This document shows positions 24,229 to 34,000 of a stretch of 64,000 nt of DNA, one piece after another. How positions within the stretch are numbered: position 1 is the stretch's first letter; the number at the start of each line of letters is the position of its first letter. Below the pieces are notes generated by a model that worked only from the letters and a program-made list of their open reading frames with translations, did no database searches and was not told where the DNA came from. The translations under genes were made by a program, and so were the position numbers. The stretch is from Pelagadaptatus aseana (lineage in GTDB: Bacteria > Pseudomonadota > Gammaproteobacteria > Pseudomonadales > Cellvibrionaceae), in NCBI GenBank assembly GCA_040365065.1, contig BAABNI010000014.1:22221-86220 (forward strand), given 5' to 3'.

Positions 24229-24275
24229 TCCTGGAAATTGCGTCCTGCATTTCCAGGATACACTCCATCCCTGGA
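24229..24275. repeat. Perfect 10-bp hairpin plus inverted copy of the array edge
   Basis: TCCTGGAAAT (24229-24238) pairs exactly with ATTTCCAGGA (24249-24258). The next 18 bases, ATACACTCCATCCCTGGA (24258-24275), are the exact reverse complement of 23837-23854 in the tandem array. The gap therefore looks like a composite element with inverted ends. Confidence 0.7.
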
Positions 24276-24276
24276 G

Positions 24277-24311
24277 ATAAAAAAGCCGGCTTACCCAGAG
24301 GATAAGCCGGC
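24277..24311 (-). terminator. Intrinsic terminator of the oxidase-antiporter unit
   Basis: On the minus strand a 9-bp stem (GCCGGCTTA / TAAGCCGGC, 24285-24293 with 24303-24311) is followed by a run of T. It lies 34 bases after the antiporter stop. Confidence 0.88.
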
Positions 24312-24344
24312 AAGCACCTTACCGGAAAAGAAGTCTTTTGTGCT

Positions 24345-25850
24345 TTACGCCATGGTGAAGCCCAGTATCACCAGAGTGGCAAAACTCAGTGCGGCACCAA
24401 TCAGGGCGTAAGGAATCTGTGTCAGCGCGTGTTGCATGGGGGTACAACCGGCTCCCTGTGAGGTCAGTACGGTAGAGTCACTGAAGAAACAGGCGTGGCT
24501 GCCGAAGGCGGAGGCCGACATCAGGGCCCCGACGGTCAGTGGCATGGAAATGTCCATAGCCTGAGCCATTGGAATCACAATGGGCAGAGAAACCACAAAC
24601 ACACCCCAACTGGAACCGGTGGCAAACACCACGGCGGCCATGGAGGCGAACACCAGTGCCGGGAACATTTCCTTGGACAGCAGCGGTGTCAGGGTTTCAA
24701 TGATGTACGGGGTCATCCCCAGTTGATCGTTAACGCCTTTGAGCATAAAGCCGGCACACACCACCGCGATGGGGTGCAGCATGACTTTAAAACCGTCTAG
24801 CATGGAATCCACCAGTTCACTGAAGTCCATCAACTTTTGTGCGAAGTACAGCAGCATGGTGAAGCAGGAGGCGATCAGCGCACCCATCAACAGGTCAATT
24901 TCATAGTAGAGGGTGGCGCCAACCAGTACGGCCATGGGCAGCGCAAAATTGGCTACGCCAACCCAGGGTGCGGCGTGATGTTGCTTGGAGTTATCAAAGC
25001 CGTCCTGAACAATGCCATCGGGAATGGGTTGACCCGCCTGGGCGCGCTCTTCGGCGTCTTTCATGGCCCCCCAATCTTTCAACAAGCCAGCAGATACCAG
25101 CCAGACCACCAGCAAAGCCGCCCAGCCATAGGCCATATAGGGAATGGCCTCAATATAGAGGCTCATGCCGGCGCCTTCGGTTGCCGCGCCGTTTTCTTCC
25201 AGCAGTGCAGCAAAGTAAACCGCCCAGGTGGATACAGGCATCAGAATGCACACAGGTGCGGCGGTGGAGTCCACTACAAACGCCAGCTTTTCGCGGGAAA
25301 TACCGTATTTATCCGTGAGATTTTTCATGGAGGCGGAAACCGCCAGCGAGTTCAGGTAGTCATCAATAAACACCAGAATACCGAGGAGACCGGTGGTAAA
25401 CAGCGTGCCGCGCTTGGACTTGACGCGCTTGGCCATAACCTCCCCAAAGCTGACCACGCTGCCTCCGCGCTCGAGCATGGTGATCAAACCGCCCATCATG
25501 CCGCAGACCAATACAATCCAGGCAATGGTCTCATCCATGACCACGCTCATGGACAGTTCGCCGAGCCCGGTGAATGCTTCGGAGGGGTTGATTAGCAGCA
25601 AGCCGGAGATGATGCCAGCAAAGATGGCTTCCAGAGGGCGTTTGGTTTTAAACGCGACAAACAGCACCAAAATCACGGGCAGGACACTGACGACGCCGTA
25701 ATCCCCGCCTTGAAATTGCGTCGAGAGATAAGCGAAGACGGCCATGACCAGACCGTAAAAGGTGAGTTGAATAAGGTTGGGAGTGTGTTCCCCGTTGCCA
25801 ATGCCATAGCCTGGACGGGGTTCCTGAGAGGATGCTACTTCAACGCTCAT
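24345..25850 (-). CDS. NhaC-family Na+/H+ antiporter-like transporter
   Basis: A 501-residue inner-membrane protein with about 11-12 TM segments. It has NhaC/ion-transporter superfamily motifs such as FIDDYLNSLAVSASMKNL and VVDSTAAPVCILMPVSTW in the first half and FATGSSWGVFVVSLPI with AFGSHACFFSDST in the second. It follows the FAD-oxidase gene by 107 bases on the same strand and occupies the place of the amine permease in Puu clusters. It may carry the amine or its product in exchange for cations; that is inference. Confidence 0.85.
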   Translation of the reverse strand: MSVEVASSQEPRPGYGIGNGEHTPNLIQLTFYGLVMAVFAYLSTQFQGGDYGVVSVLPVILVLFVAFKTKRPLEAIFAGIISGLLLINPSEAFTGLGELSMSVVMDETIAWIVLVCGMMGGLITMLERGGSVVSFGEVMAKRVKSKRGTLFTTGLLGILVFIDDYLNSLAVSASMKNLTDKYGISREKLAFVVDSTAAPVCILMPVSTWAVYFAALLEENGAATEGAGMSLYIEAIPYMAYGWAALLVVWLVSAGLLKDWGAMKDAEERAQAGQPIPDGIVQDGFDNSKQHHAAPWVGVANFALPMAVLVGATLYYEIDLLMGALIASCFTMLLYFAQKLMDFSELVDSMLDGFKVMLHPIAVVCAGFMLKGVNDQLGMTPYIIETLTPLLSKEMFPALVFASMAAVVFATGSSWGVFVVSLPIVIPMAQAMDISMPLTVGALMSASAFGSHACFFSDSTVLTSQGAGCTPMQHALTQIPYALIGAALSFATLVILGFTMA

Positions 25851-25957
25851 AGCGTATGTATCCTTTGTTGTTGGACGACAGTAGGGGCGGCACAGCGCCG
25901 ACCCTTTAATGGTGTGTACCGGGTTAAACCCGGCTTTCTTATTGGAATGGCCCGGGC

Positions 25958-27238
25958 TCAGATACCCAGTTTGTCTCGCAGGGAGTAGTAGAGGGCGCCC
26001 AGTGCGGTATAGGGCACGCGGAACGTACGGCCACCCGGGAAGTAGTACTGTGGCAGTGAGGCCATCACATCAAAGCTCTCGGTCTGGCCCTTGATGGCCT
26101 GGCTCAGAATGCGTCCGGCCAGGTGAGAAGAGGTGATGCCGTGACCGCTGTAACCCTGGGCGTAGTAAATGTTGCTGCCGATGCGGCCGAATTGCGGCAG
26201 ACGCATCAGCGTCAGCAGAAAATTACCGGTCCAGGCGTAGTCAATCTTGGTGCCTTTCAGTTGTGGGAAGGTGGTCAGCATCTTGGGCACGATCAGTGAT
26301 TCAATTTTGCTTGGCTCACGGGCACCGTAAGTAACGCCACCGCCGTAGATCAGTCGACCATCACCGGACAGGCGGAAGTAATCGAGCAGGTAGTTGCAGT
26401 CTTCCACACACTCGTCACCGGGCAGCAGTTCTTTTTGCTGGGTTTCGGACAGGGGTTCAGTGGTGATCACCTGGGTACCGCAGGGCATGGCTTTGGCTTC
26501 CAGCTTCGGAATCAGACCGCCCAGATAGGCGTTGCCGGCAACGACCACAAAGTCGGCGGTGACGCTGCCTTGAGCGGTGTAGAGTTTCGGTTTGCTGCCT
26601 TCCACCACACGGGTGACTTCAGAGCATTCGTAGATGGTGCCACCCAGTTTTTCCAGGGCTGCGGCTTCGCCCATGGCCAGATTCAGAGGGTGAAAGTGGC
26701 CGCCGCTTTTATCCAGCAGAGCGCCTTCGTAGCGGCTGGTACCGATGTACTTTTGCACTTCCTGCTTATCCAGCAATTCAAGATTCTCGTGACCGTAGGC
26801 TTCCCACAGGGATTTCTTGTCTTCCAGCTCGCGCAGCTGCTTTTTGTTGCAGGCAGCGAAAATACCGCCATCTTTCAGGTCGCAGTCGATGTCGTATTTA
26901 TCGACAAATTTGCGGATGATGGTACCGCCCTCAAAGGCCATGTCACCCATGGCCTTGGCGGTGCTCTTGCCATAATTCCTTTCGATGAAATCCATATCGC
27001 GGCTGTAGCTGTGAACAATCTGGCCGCCATTGCGACCGGATGCACCAAAACCAATGCGGCTGCCCTCCAGAATGACAACCTTGTAGCCCATTTCGGCCAG
27101 ATGCAGTCCGGTGGACAGGCCGGTGTAGCCAGCGCCTACAATACAGACGTCGGCGGTGATGTCTTCGGTCAGTGTCGGGCGTACCACCTTGTCGTGGGCA
27201 GAAGCGGCATAGTAGGAACTGGTGTGCGATACGGTCAT
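25958..27238 (-). CDS. FAD-dependent oxidoreductase, PuuB-like
   Basis: A 426-residue DAO-family flavoprotein. The dinucleotide-binding site is CIVGAGYTGLSTGLHLAEMG near residue 35. The family-typical GASGRNGGQIVHSY follows, which is characteristic of PuuB and related gamma-glutamyl-amine oxidases, and the C-terminal FAD contact is YAQGYSGHGITSSHLAG. It would oxidise the gamma-glutamylated amine to the aldehyde used by the dehydrogenase at 19124. An aaggg ribosome site precedes the ATG. Confidence 0.88.
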   Translation of the reverse strand: MTVSHTSSYYAASAHDKVVRPTLTEDITADVCIVGAGYTGLSTGLHLAEMGYKVVILEGSRIGFGASGRNGGQIVHSYSRDMDFIERNYGKSTAKAMGDMAFEGGTIIRKFVDKYDIDCDLKDGGIFAACNKKQLRELEDKKSLWEAYGHENLELLDKQEVQKYIGTSRYEGALLDKSGGHFHPLNLAMGEAAALEKLGGTIYECSEVTRVVEGSKPKLYTAQGSVTADFVVVAGNAYLGGLIPKLEAKAMPCGTQVITTEPLSETQQKELLPGDECVEDCNYLLDYFRLSGDGRLIYGGGVTYGAREPSKIESLIVPKMLTTFPQLKGTKIDYAWTGNFLLTLMRLPQFGRIGSNIYYAQGYSGHGITSSHLAGRILSQAIKGQTESFDVMASLPQYYFPGGRTFRVPYTALGALYYSLRDKLGI

Positions 27239-27339
27239 GGTTATTTTCCCTTGTTAAAATCTGACTGGATGAAAACAAGCCACAGCAAGGCTCTTGTCAG
27301 TATAGGGAGAAGGTACAAAAGGGGGCTCCCGGGCAGATA

Positions 27340-27356
27340 TACCCCCTGCGAGATAT
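27340..27356 (+). promoter_or_regulatory. TACCC-N7-GATA motif, copy 3 (upstream of FAD oxidase)
   Basis: TACCCCCTGCGAGATAT lies about 102 bases upstream of the oxidase start, in reverse orientation relative to that gene. The pattern is shared with 19042 and 21533. The C-run can also pair with a G-run at about 27320-27325, so part of it may serve a weak terminator of the preceding response-regulator gene. Confidence 0.42.
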
Positions 27357-27371
27357 TTTGTGGCAGACGCG

Positions 27372-28604
27372 TTAAAAAAGCTCTACGCCGTCATCGGTCT
27401 GGGAGGGTTCGGTGTTCTCGGTCGGCGTTGGTGGCGCCATGGTTTCCATGCCGTCGAGTATCTGTTTTTGCCGGGCAGAAATGTGATGCAACAAGCGATT
27501 GATGGCCAGAAAAGACGCGCTGGTGTTGTGGCTCGATTCGATAATATCCTGAGCGGCATTGATGGTGGCATCCAGACGATTGATCAGATAGGCCTCCTGA
27601 TCGTCTTCGAGCCCCATGCGAGGGATACGGACTTCGAATTCTTCCAGTAATCCCTTGAGCAAGCCCACCACATCGGTCTGATTCTGTTCGAGAGCAAAAC
27701 CCACTTCCCCCAGAGTGTCCTTGACGTGATCTACAGTGGTTCTGGTTTCCCGAGTCAGGGCGGTAATCGCCTTCTCATTGCCAATAGCAATCATTCGGGC
27801 ATTGGTGCTGCCCATCATGGAGGGCAACAGGTCTTTCAGATGGCCATAGCGGTCGGCATCATCCCGGGGCATATTCTTTACCAGCAGAGACGCTTTGGGG
27901 TAGGTGATGATGGTGCGGTTTTCAAAATCGGTGAATCGTTCCTGACGATCGTGCACCACCTGCATAATCTGTTTCTCAAGCGGCGAAACCATGCCATCGC
28001 TTTTGAAAAAGTGGCGGGATTCGTTGTCCTCCAGTAACAGACTGCAGCGAATATCCAGACTGTTGGTGACGCCAAAAAACGTAGTGGCGAGCATTTGCAG
28101 ATCTGAAATGCTGTGAATCGCCTCAATAAACTGTACTGCCAGCCCCAACTCGCTGGAACCGCGCATGGCGGTAAACGCCGCGCTGGTGGCTTCTCCTATC
28201 TGCAGAGCCATGTCATCGCGCTGATCCATAAAGCTGAAAATCTGTTCGATTCTGGCTCGGACTTCATCGGGTGAGAAGGGCTTGTCGACATAATCTGAGG
28301 CACCCAGAGTAAAGCCTTTGATGTGGGATGCCTCATCGGTGTTGCTGGAGACAAAGATAATGGGGGTCTCTGCCAGATCTGGGTCGTTTTTCAACTTCTG
28401 ACAGACATCAAAGCCGCTGCCATCGGGCAGCGAAACATCCAGCAGAATAAGATCCGGCTTGTGTTTGATGGCGGCATCGATACCCGCTTCACCGGTTTCG
28501 GTGAGTCTGATATCTACCTGAGAGGAGAGTCCTTCCTCAACCAGAAAGTGAACCATGGGGTCATCGTCAATGACCAACAGGGTGCGCTGGTGTTTGAGCA
28601 TCAT
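27372..28604 (-). CDS. Response regulator with REC domain and a C-terminal sensor-like region
   Basis: A 410-residue cytoplasmic protein. The N-terminal receiver (about 8-125) has the acidic triad VIDDDP, phospho-acceptor Asp56 in LILLDVSLP and Lys in VDKPFSP. The remainder has no recognised output domain; about 155-290 resembles a GAF-like fold and the tail (about 300-390) is helical. There is no HTH, GGDEF or EAL. It follows the diguanylate cyclase gene by 45 bases on the same strand, so the two are likely partners. Confidence 0.82.
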   Translation of the reverse strand: MMLKHQRTLLVIDDDPMVHFLVEEGLSSQVDIRLTETGEAGIDAAIKHKPDLILLDVSLPDGSGFDVCQKLKNDPDLAETPIIFVSSNTDEASHIKGFTLGASDYVDKPFSPDEVRARIEQIFSFMDQRDDMALQIGEATSAAFTAMRGSSELGLAVQFIEAIHSISDLQMLATTFFGVTNSLDIRCSLLLEDNESRHFFKSDGMVSPLEKQIMQVVHDRQERFTDFENRTIITYPKASLLVKNMPRDDADRYGHLKDLLPSMMGSTNARMIAIGNEKAITALTRETRTTVDHVKDTLGEVGFALEQNQTDVVGLLKGLLEEFEVRIPRMGLEDDQEAYLINRLDATINAAQDIIESSHNTSASFLAINRLLHHISARQKQILDGMETMAPPTPTENTEPSQTDDGVELF

Positions 28605-28649
28605 AGTAAAAATCCTTTTTACCGTTTGAATGAGTTCGTTACAGCCGTC

Positions 28650-29711
28650 CTAGGTGAAGTTCCAGGCCGGCGGTGCCGCATTGGAGTCTGAAACTACGCG
28701 GTTTCTGCCTGCCTCCTTGGCCTTGTAGAGGTAGGAATCAGTTCGCTCGATGAGTCCCTCCATGGAGTCGCCATCCTTATAGGTACTGACCCCCACAGAG
28801 ATGGTGATTTGGCCAATGGAGACCTTGTGCTCGGCAGACTTGAGTTCCTGCTTGCTGATGGCTTTACGGATACTTTCCGCCAGATTTTCACCAAACAGTT
28901 GCCCCTGTTTGGGCAGCAGTACCACAAATTCTTCTCCGCCATAGCGCGCCACCATGCCTTCGTCGCCCACAGCTCGTCGCAGCAGGTTGGCGGTAAAACG
29001 AATCACCAGATCACCAACCGGGTGGCCATAGGTATCGTTGACCTTTTTAAAGTGGTCAATATCAATCAGCAGGCAAGTCAGGGGCTGTCCTGCTTCGGCC
29101 AGAGTAAATTCGTCGCGGTAGTAATTTTCAAACCGACGGCGATTGGCAATGCCGGTTAGGGCGTCGGTATTGGCGATTTCCGAGGCTTCGCGCAGTTCCT
29201 GAGTCAGGCGCTCGATTTCACCGGACATGGTTTTCAATGCTTGGGTAGAGGCCTCGTGCTCTTCGCGTACCTTCTGAGTGTCTCTGATCAGTTGGGTGGC
29301 CAGTTGCTGCACCGCGGTGATGCCTGGGTTGTTCTGTAATTGGTTGGCTGACAGATTGAGCAGGTTGCCGTAATCCGTGATGTTATTGCCAATGTGCTCG
29401 GCCTCGGATCGGATCTGTCCGGCAATATTGACAACGGCGTCGTTGGAAGACAGGTTGATGGCCGGCTGATCCTGTTCAAAAAACTCTTTATACAGCTGGC
29501 TGTTGAGCTCATTGGTAAAACTGGTTTGGTCTTGCAGTAATTGCTTGAGGCGATCGCAGAGTCTGGGGTTGGAGCCGCTTTCAAAGTGAAACCACAGAGT
29601 GTAATTTTCCGGGGTGGGCAAGATCTTTAACTGGGCCATTCTCTCCAGAGCTTTACTCGAGCAGTCGGTGGCGTCACGGTAGCGTTGATCTATGTAAGCT
29701 GGCGCGTTCAT
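28650..29711 (-). CDS. GGDEF-domain diguanylate cyclase
   Basis: A 353-residue protein. The N-terminal ~170 residues are helical and coiled-coil-like without TM segments. The C-terminal GGDEF domain has an intact active site (RYGGEEFVVLL), the GTP-contact segment DIDHFKKVNDTYGHPVGD, and TDALTGIANRRRFE. The residues before GGEEF do not form a proper RxxD inhibitory site. It should make c-di-GMP. It sits between the PilZ-like and response-regulator genes in one minus-strand unit. Confidence 0.92.
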   Translation of the reverse strand: MNAPAYIDQRYRDATDCSSKALERMAQLKILPTPENYTLWFHFESGSNPRLCDRLKQLLQDQTSFTNELNSQLYKEFFEQDQPAINLSSNDAVVNIAGQIRSEAEHIGNNITDYGNLLNLSANQLQNNPGITAVQQLATQLIRDTQKVREEHEASTQALKTMSGEIERLTQELREASEIANTDALTGIANRRRFENYYRDEFTLAEAGQPLTCLLIDIDHFKKVNDTYGHPVGDLVIRFTANLLRRAVGDEGMVARYGGEEFVVLLPKQGQLFGENLAESIRKAISKQELKSAEHKVSIGQITISVGVSTYKDGDSMEGLIERTDSYLYKAKEAGRNRVVSDSNAAPPAWNFT

Positions 29712-29877
29712 ATCATCCTTGAAAATCAGTGGGGGCTAGAGCCTGTGTTCTTTTTGGGAGCAAAAGCCGTCTAGGATAACTTCCGTTAACTATAGATGGT
29801 GAGACCGGCAGCGCCAGTGGATGACCGGGTTTTTATGACCTTTCGGCAAAATATACGCAGTCCAGTGATGACCGGAC

Positions 29878-30771
29878 TCATTCACCGAACAGATTCATCA
29901 GATTGACTTTGAACTCCAGAGAGTCGAGCCGGGTAAAGGGCACAAACTGTCCCTGACGGTTGATCTTGGTGACTTTGAAGATGCGTTCTTTGCCCCGCTG
30001 GTCGACACAGTCGCACTGCAGCTTGGTAATCGGGCTGTCTTTGGAGAGTTTCAGGCAGAAGATGCCCATGTCTTTTTTGCCCATCTCCGGCCAGCTGTTG
30101 TCTTCATCAATCAGGCCAACGCGCATGGCGCTTTCGGAATAGTCGAGAATGTAGCAACGCAGAAAGTCATTGCCGCCATTGAGGTGAAAGTGCGCCGGCA
30201 AATGGGTGTTGACCCGGGTTTCACTACGGGGCTCATATTCCTGAACAGTGCCCAGAGAGGGTTTGAGCTGCACTACGGTCAGGCCAGTGTGTGGGCCACT
30301 TTCCATTTTGATGTTGCGATGCACCATGGCTTCACAGGAGAGGTTGTCACGACCCGGTTGAAACGACATCAGCTTCAGTGCCGCTCCTTTTTTAAATGGG
30401 CCAGTGTTGCCCAGGGTGGCGCGAGAATCGTAATCGAGCTTTTCTTCAAGGCCCACATCTCTGGGGACCACCAGATAGAACTCGCTCACGCGGGAATAGG
30501 ACTGGGTGCCCTGAGGGGTCTTGATGGTAAGGCTGGGTATGCCTTCAATCACATTGATGTCGATGTGCTTTTGTTGATAGATAAACTGGCCTTCAACGTA
30601 GTAGCCGATAATCAGGGCTTCCAGCACGGTGTCGTCTTCAAATTCCGGGTGAAAGCGCAGGCGATTGCCTATTTTGAAGCAGTCCAGCAGGCGCTTGTAG
30701 GCGTCTACCCGGGTACCCAGAGGTGTGGCGGGTTTACTGGGTTCGTTTTTTTTCTTGGGAAATAGGGCCAT
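29878..30771 (-). CDS. PilZ/YcgR-like c-di-GMP-binding protein
   Basis: A 297-residue cytoplasmic protein. The N-terminal ~165 residues resemble the YcgR-N flagellar-brake fold. The C-terminal PilZ domain starts near 180 with PRSETRVNTHLP, an RxxxR motif, and continues with LDYSESAMRVG. The second PilZ motif is usually D/N-x-S-x-x-G; here the Gly position is Ala, so affinity could be lower. It may act on the flagellar motor. It is divergent from the Amt-GGDEF-EAL gene and shares the intergenic region with its NtrC box. Confidence 0.8.
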   Translation of the reverse strand: MALFPKKKNEPSKPATPLGTRVDAYKRLLDCFKIGNRLRFHPEFEDDTVLEALIIGYYVEGQFIYQQKHIDINVIEGIPSLTIKTPQGTQSYSRVSEFYLVVPRDVGLEEKLDYDSRATLGNTGPFKKGAALKLMSFQPGRDNLSCEAMVHRNIKMESGPHTGLTVVQLKPSLGTVQEYEPRSETRVNTHLPAHFHLNGGNDFLRCYILDYSESAMRVGLIDEDNSWPEMGKKDMGIFCLKLSKDSPITKLQCDCVDQRGKERIFKVTKINRQGQFVPFTRLDSLEFKVNLMNLFGE

Positions 30772-30918
30772 GTGCCTGTCCTGAGCTTATCAAAATCCGC
30801 TTTGGTAAAAGCGCATCATTATAAGCACTGCATCGGCTGAATGTGAAAAATACTTAGGGGTTTGATACGACAGGCTTTTGCCCCTTTTTGTGGCGTTACC
30901 TCAGTTTTAATTTATTAC

Positions 30919-30935
30919 CGCACCAATTTGGTGTG
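30919..30935 (+). promoter_or_regulatory. Putative NtrC-binding site upstream of the Amt fusion gene
   Basis: CGCACCAATTTGGTGTG contains the NtrC palindrome core GCACCA-N3-TGGTG, with mismatches only at the outer positions. It is centred about 90 bases upstream of the start site predicted from the sigma-54 element at 30990, a standard enhancer distance. It lies midway between the divergent PilZ-like and Amt-fusion genes. Confidence 0.68.
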
Positions 30936-30989
30936 CGATCGTTTTCAATAAGATTCTCAGATCGTGGATATGGCGTGGAATCCAAGATT

Positions 30990-31006
30990 TTGGCTGGTTT
31001 ATTGCA
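30990..31006 (+). promoter_or_regulatory. Sigma-54 promoter of the Amt fusion gene
   Basis: TTGGCTGGTTTATTGCA has GG at 30992-30993 and GC at 31004-31005 with the exact 10-base spacing, plus TTGGC and TTGCA boxes. It ends 35 bases before the ATG. Together with the NtrC box this predicts expression under nitrogen limitation. Confidence 0.7.
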
Positions 31007-31041
31007 GCAGTTCGTGACTGATGAATGATTATTGAGGTTGT

Positions 31042-34000
31042 ATGGCTCCCGATCTGATTAACATTTTGTGGCTGACTTTGTGTGGCGCATTTGTGCTGTT
31101 GATGCAGGCCGGTTTCCTGTGCCTTGAATCCGGCGTTACCCGCTCCAAAAATGCCATCAATGTTGCCATGAAAAATGCCGCGGACTTTGTGGTGGCAATC
31201 TTTTTCTTCTGGCTGGTGGGCTATGGCTTGATGTTCGGTGACAGCTGGAAGGGGATGGTCGGACTCTCCGGCTTTGCACCGGATGTTGGGCAGGGTGATC
31301 CCTGGGAAGCCAGTTTCTTCCTGTTTCAGGCCATGTTTTGTGCCACCGCTGCAACCATTGTGTCGGGCTCAATTGCCGAGCGAGTGCGCTTTAACGGTTA
31401 TCTGATACTGACGTTTTTGATTGTCGTGCTTGTTTATCCGGTGGCGGGACATTGGGCCTGGGCGGGTTTGGTCTCTGAAGGGCAGGGCTGGTTGGCTCGA
31501 ATCGGTTTTGTGGATTTTGCCGGTTCTACCGTTGTGCACAGTGTGGGCGGCTGGGTCGCACTGGTAGCCGTGTGGTTTGTTGGCCCGCGTCAGGGACGTT
31601 TCAACAATGGCCAGATCAATGCGATATCAGGACACAACATGCCATTGGCTTTTCTCGGTGTGTTGTTCTTTGTTCTCGGTTGGATCGGATTCAATGGTGG
31701 CAGCACTCTTGAATTGAATCTGGACGTTCCCGGAATCATTGCCAATACCATTCTCTCCGGGGTGACCGGAAGTTTGGTGGGTTATGTTTCACCCAAAGTG
31801 TTTCCCCGGTTGATCATCGATAAATTGATGGTTCCTTTTAACGGCTGTCTGGCCGGGTTGGTGGCAATTACGGCTTCCTGTCATGCGGTGACAGCCATGG
31901 AGGCTGTTGTGATTGGTGCCGTGGGCGGGCTGGTGATGATTGTTTTGGATCATTGGATGTTCCGCCTGAGGCTGGATGACGCGGTCGGCGCCATTCCGGT
32001 GCATCTGGGTGCTGGCATCTGGGGAACTCTGGCTGTGGCCCTGTTTGGCGACCCCTTGATTCTGGCCACCGGACTGGATTTTAAAGGGCAGTTACTGGCC
32101 CAGTTGAGCGGGGTGGTCGCCATTGCTCTGTGGTCCTTGCTGGTGGCTTTCGTATGCATCTTTATTATCAACCGGATCAAGCCGCTACGCATTTCGGTCA
32201 AAGCGGAAATAGACGGTTTGAATATGTCAGAGCACGGTGCCCGCAATGATCTGGTGGACCTGATAACCGCCATGGACGCCCAGCAACACTCCGCCGACCT
32301 CAGTGTTCGTGTGCCGGTAGAGCCGTTTACCGAAGTGGGCCAGATTGCCCAGAATTACAATAAGGCCATGGATGCCCTGGCCGATGCGGTTAAGCAAACG
32401 CGCACCATCGTTCGCGACATTCGCGATGGCATTGTCACTTTTGGTACCGAAGGATTACTCACCAGTTTTAACCCCGCTGCCGAAAAGGTGTTTGGCCTGA
32501 GTGCTACCGAAGCCATAGGCCAGCCGGTTCAGGCGCTGTTTCATCAGGAGCGCTACCGAGGCAGTGTCAATGGTTCGCAGTTGCTTGAAGAGTTGCCTCT
32601 GAATCAAACCCGGGAGGTGTTGGGTAACCGCGAAGATCAGGACCCTTTCCATATGGAAGTGACGGTTACCGAAGGGCGCAATAACGGCCGAGCGCAATAC
32701 ACCGCGGTATTTCGCGATGTCCACGAAAAGCGACAGATGGAAGAGCAGCTCTACCATGAGAAAGAACGTGCGCTGGTGACTCTGGGTTCGATTGCCGATG
32801 GTGTGATTACTACCGACGAAGAGGGGCGGGTGGTGTTTCTCAATCACGCGGCAGAAACCATCACCGGGTGGTCGTTTCAGGAAGCTTGCGACCGGCATTT
32901 CAGTGAGGTTTATCGGATTAAAGAGGGCAGTTTCAATGACAGTAACCGCTTTCTGAAACGGGCCCTGTTGGGAATGGCCCAATCTTTTGATTCTCAGGGT
33001 GTTACGTTGGTCAGTCGCGACCAGCGGGAGTTCGCCGTCAACCACACGCTGGCTCCCATCCGTGGGCCACAGGACAATATCATTGGCTGTGTGGCGGTTT
33101 TTCACGATGTCACCCACACCCGGGATATGCAGAATCAGTTGGTGCATCAGGCTACCCACGATGCGTTAACCGGGATGCTCAACCGCATCGGTTTTGACTC
33201 CATGGCCAATCAATTGCTGGAACAGGCCTCACTGGAAAACCATGAGCACATCCTCGGCTATATGGATCTGGATCAGTTCAAATTGGTCAACGATACTTGC
33301 GGGCATGTGGCCGGTGATGAGTTGTTGCGCCAGATTTCGACCTTGATCAAGGAACAGCTGCGATCAGGTGACACCATTGCACGGCTCGGCGGCGATGAGT
33401 TCGGGGTGTTGTTGCGCAATTGTCCGCCGAACAAGGGCGTAGAGATTGCTGAAAAGGTTCGCTCGGCCATTCAGGACTACCGGTTTTCCTGGGATGGCAA
33501 GCAATTTGCGATTGGTGTCAGTATCGGTCTGGTGCCATTGAGTAAAGATTCCCCCAGTCTTGAAAAGTTACTGAGTCTGGCCGACTCGGCCTGTTATGCC
33601 GCCAAGGATTTGGGGCGCAATCGGGTGCATCTGTATCAGAGTGACGATGCCGAACTGGCCGAGCGTCAGGGGCAAATGCACTGGGTTTCGAAAATTCGTG
33701 AGGCTCTGGATAACGACAAGCTGCGTTTGTACTACCAGCCGATTGCCCCGATTGGTGAAATATCAGCACAAAGTGGCCACTATGAAATGTTTGTGCGCAT
33801 GATCGATGATGATGGCAGTGTGATTCCTCCCGGTGCGTTTATTCCGGCGGCGGAGCGCTATAACCAGATTCAGGAAATAGATCTTTGGGTGGTTAAAAAT
33901 GCACTGGCCTGGGCTGGGGATATGTTGCGTAAACAACCCGAAAGCATTCAGGTTTGCGCCATCAATCTGTCGGGCGCGTCACTGGGTGACGAGTCCTGTC

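Noticed and set aside
24837..25595. A 252-codon His/Gln-rich frame antisense to the antiporter gene
   Set aside because: Composition is a mirror of hydrophobic codons on the real gene; no start signal.
26435..27502. A 355-codon open frame antisense to the FAD oxidase
   Set aside because: The minus-strand frame encodes a clear flavoprotein; the plus frame has no recognisable motif.
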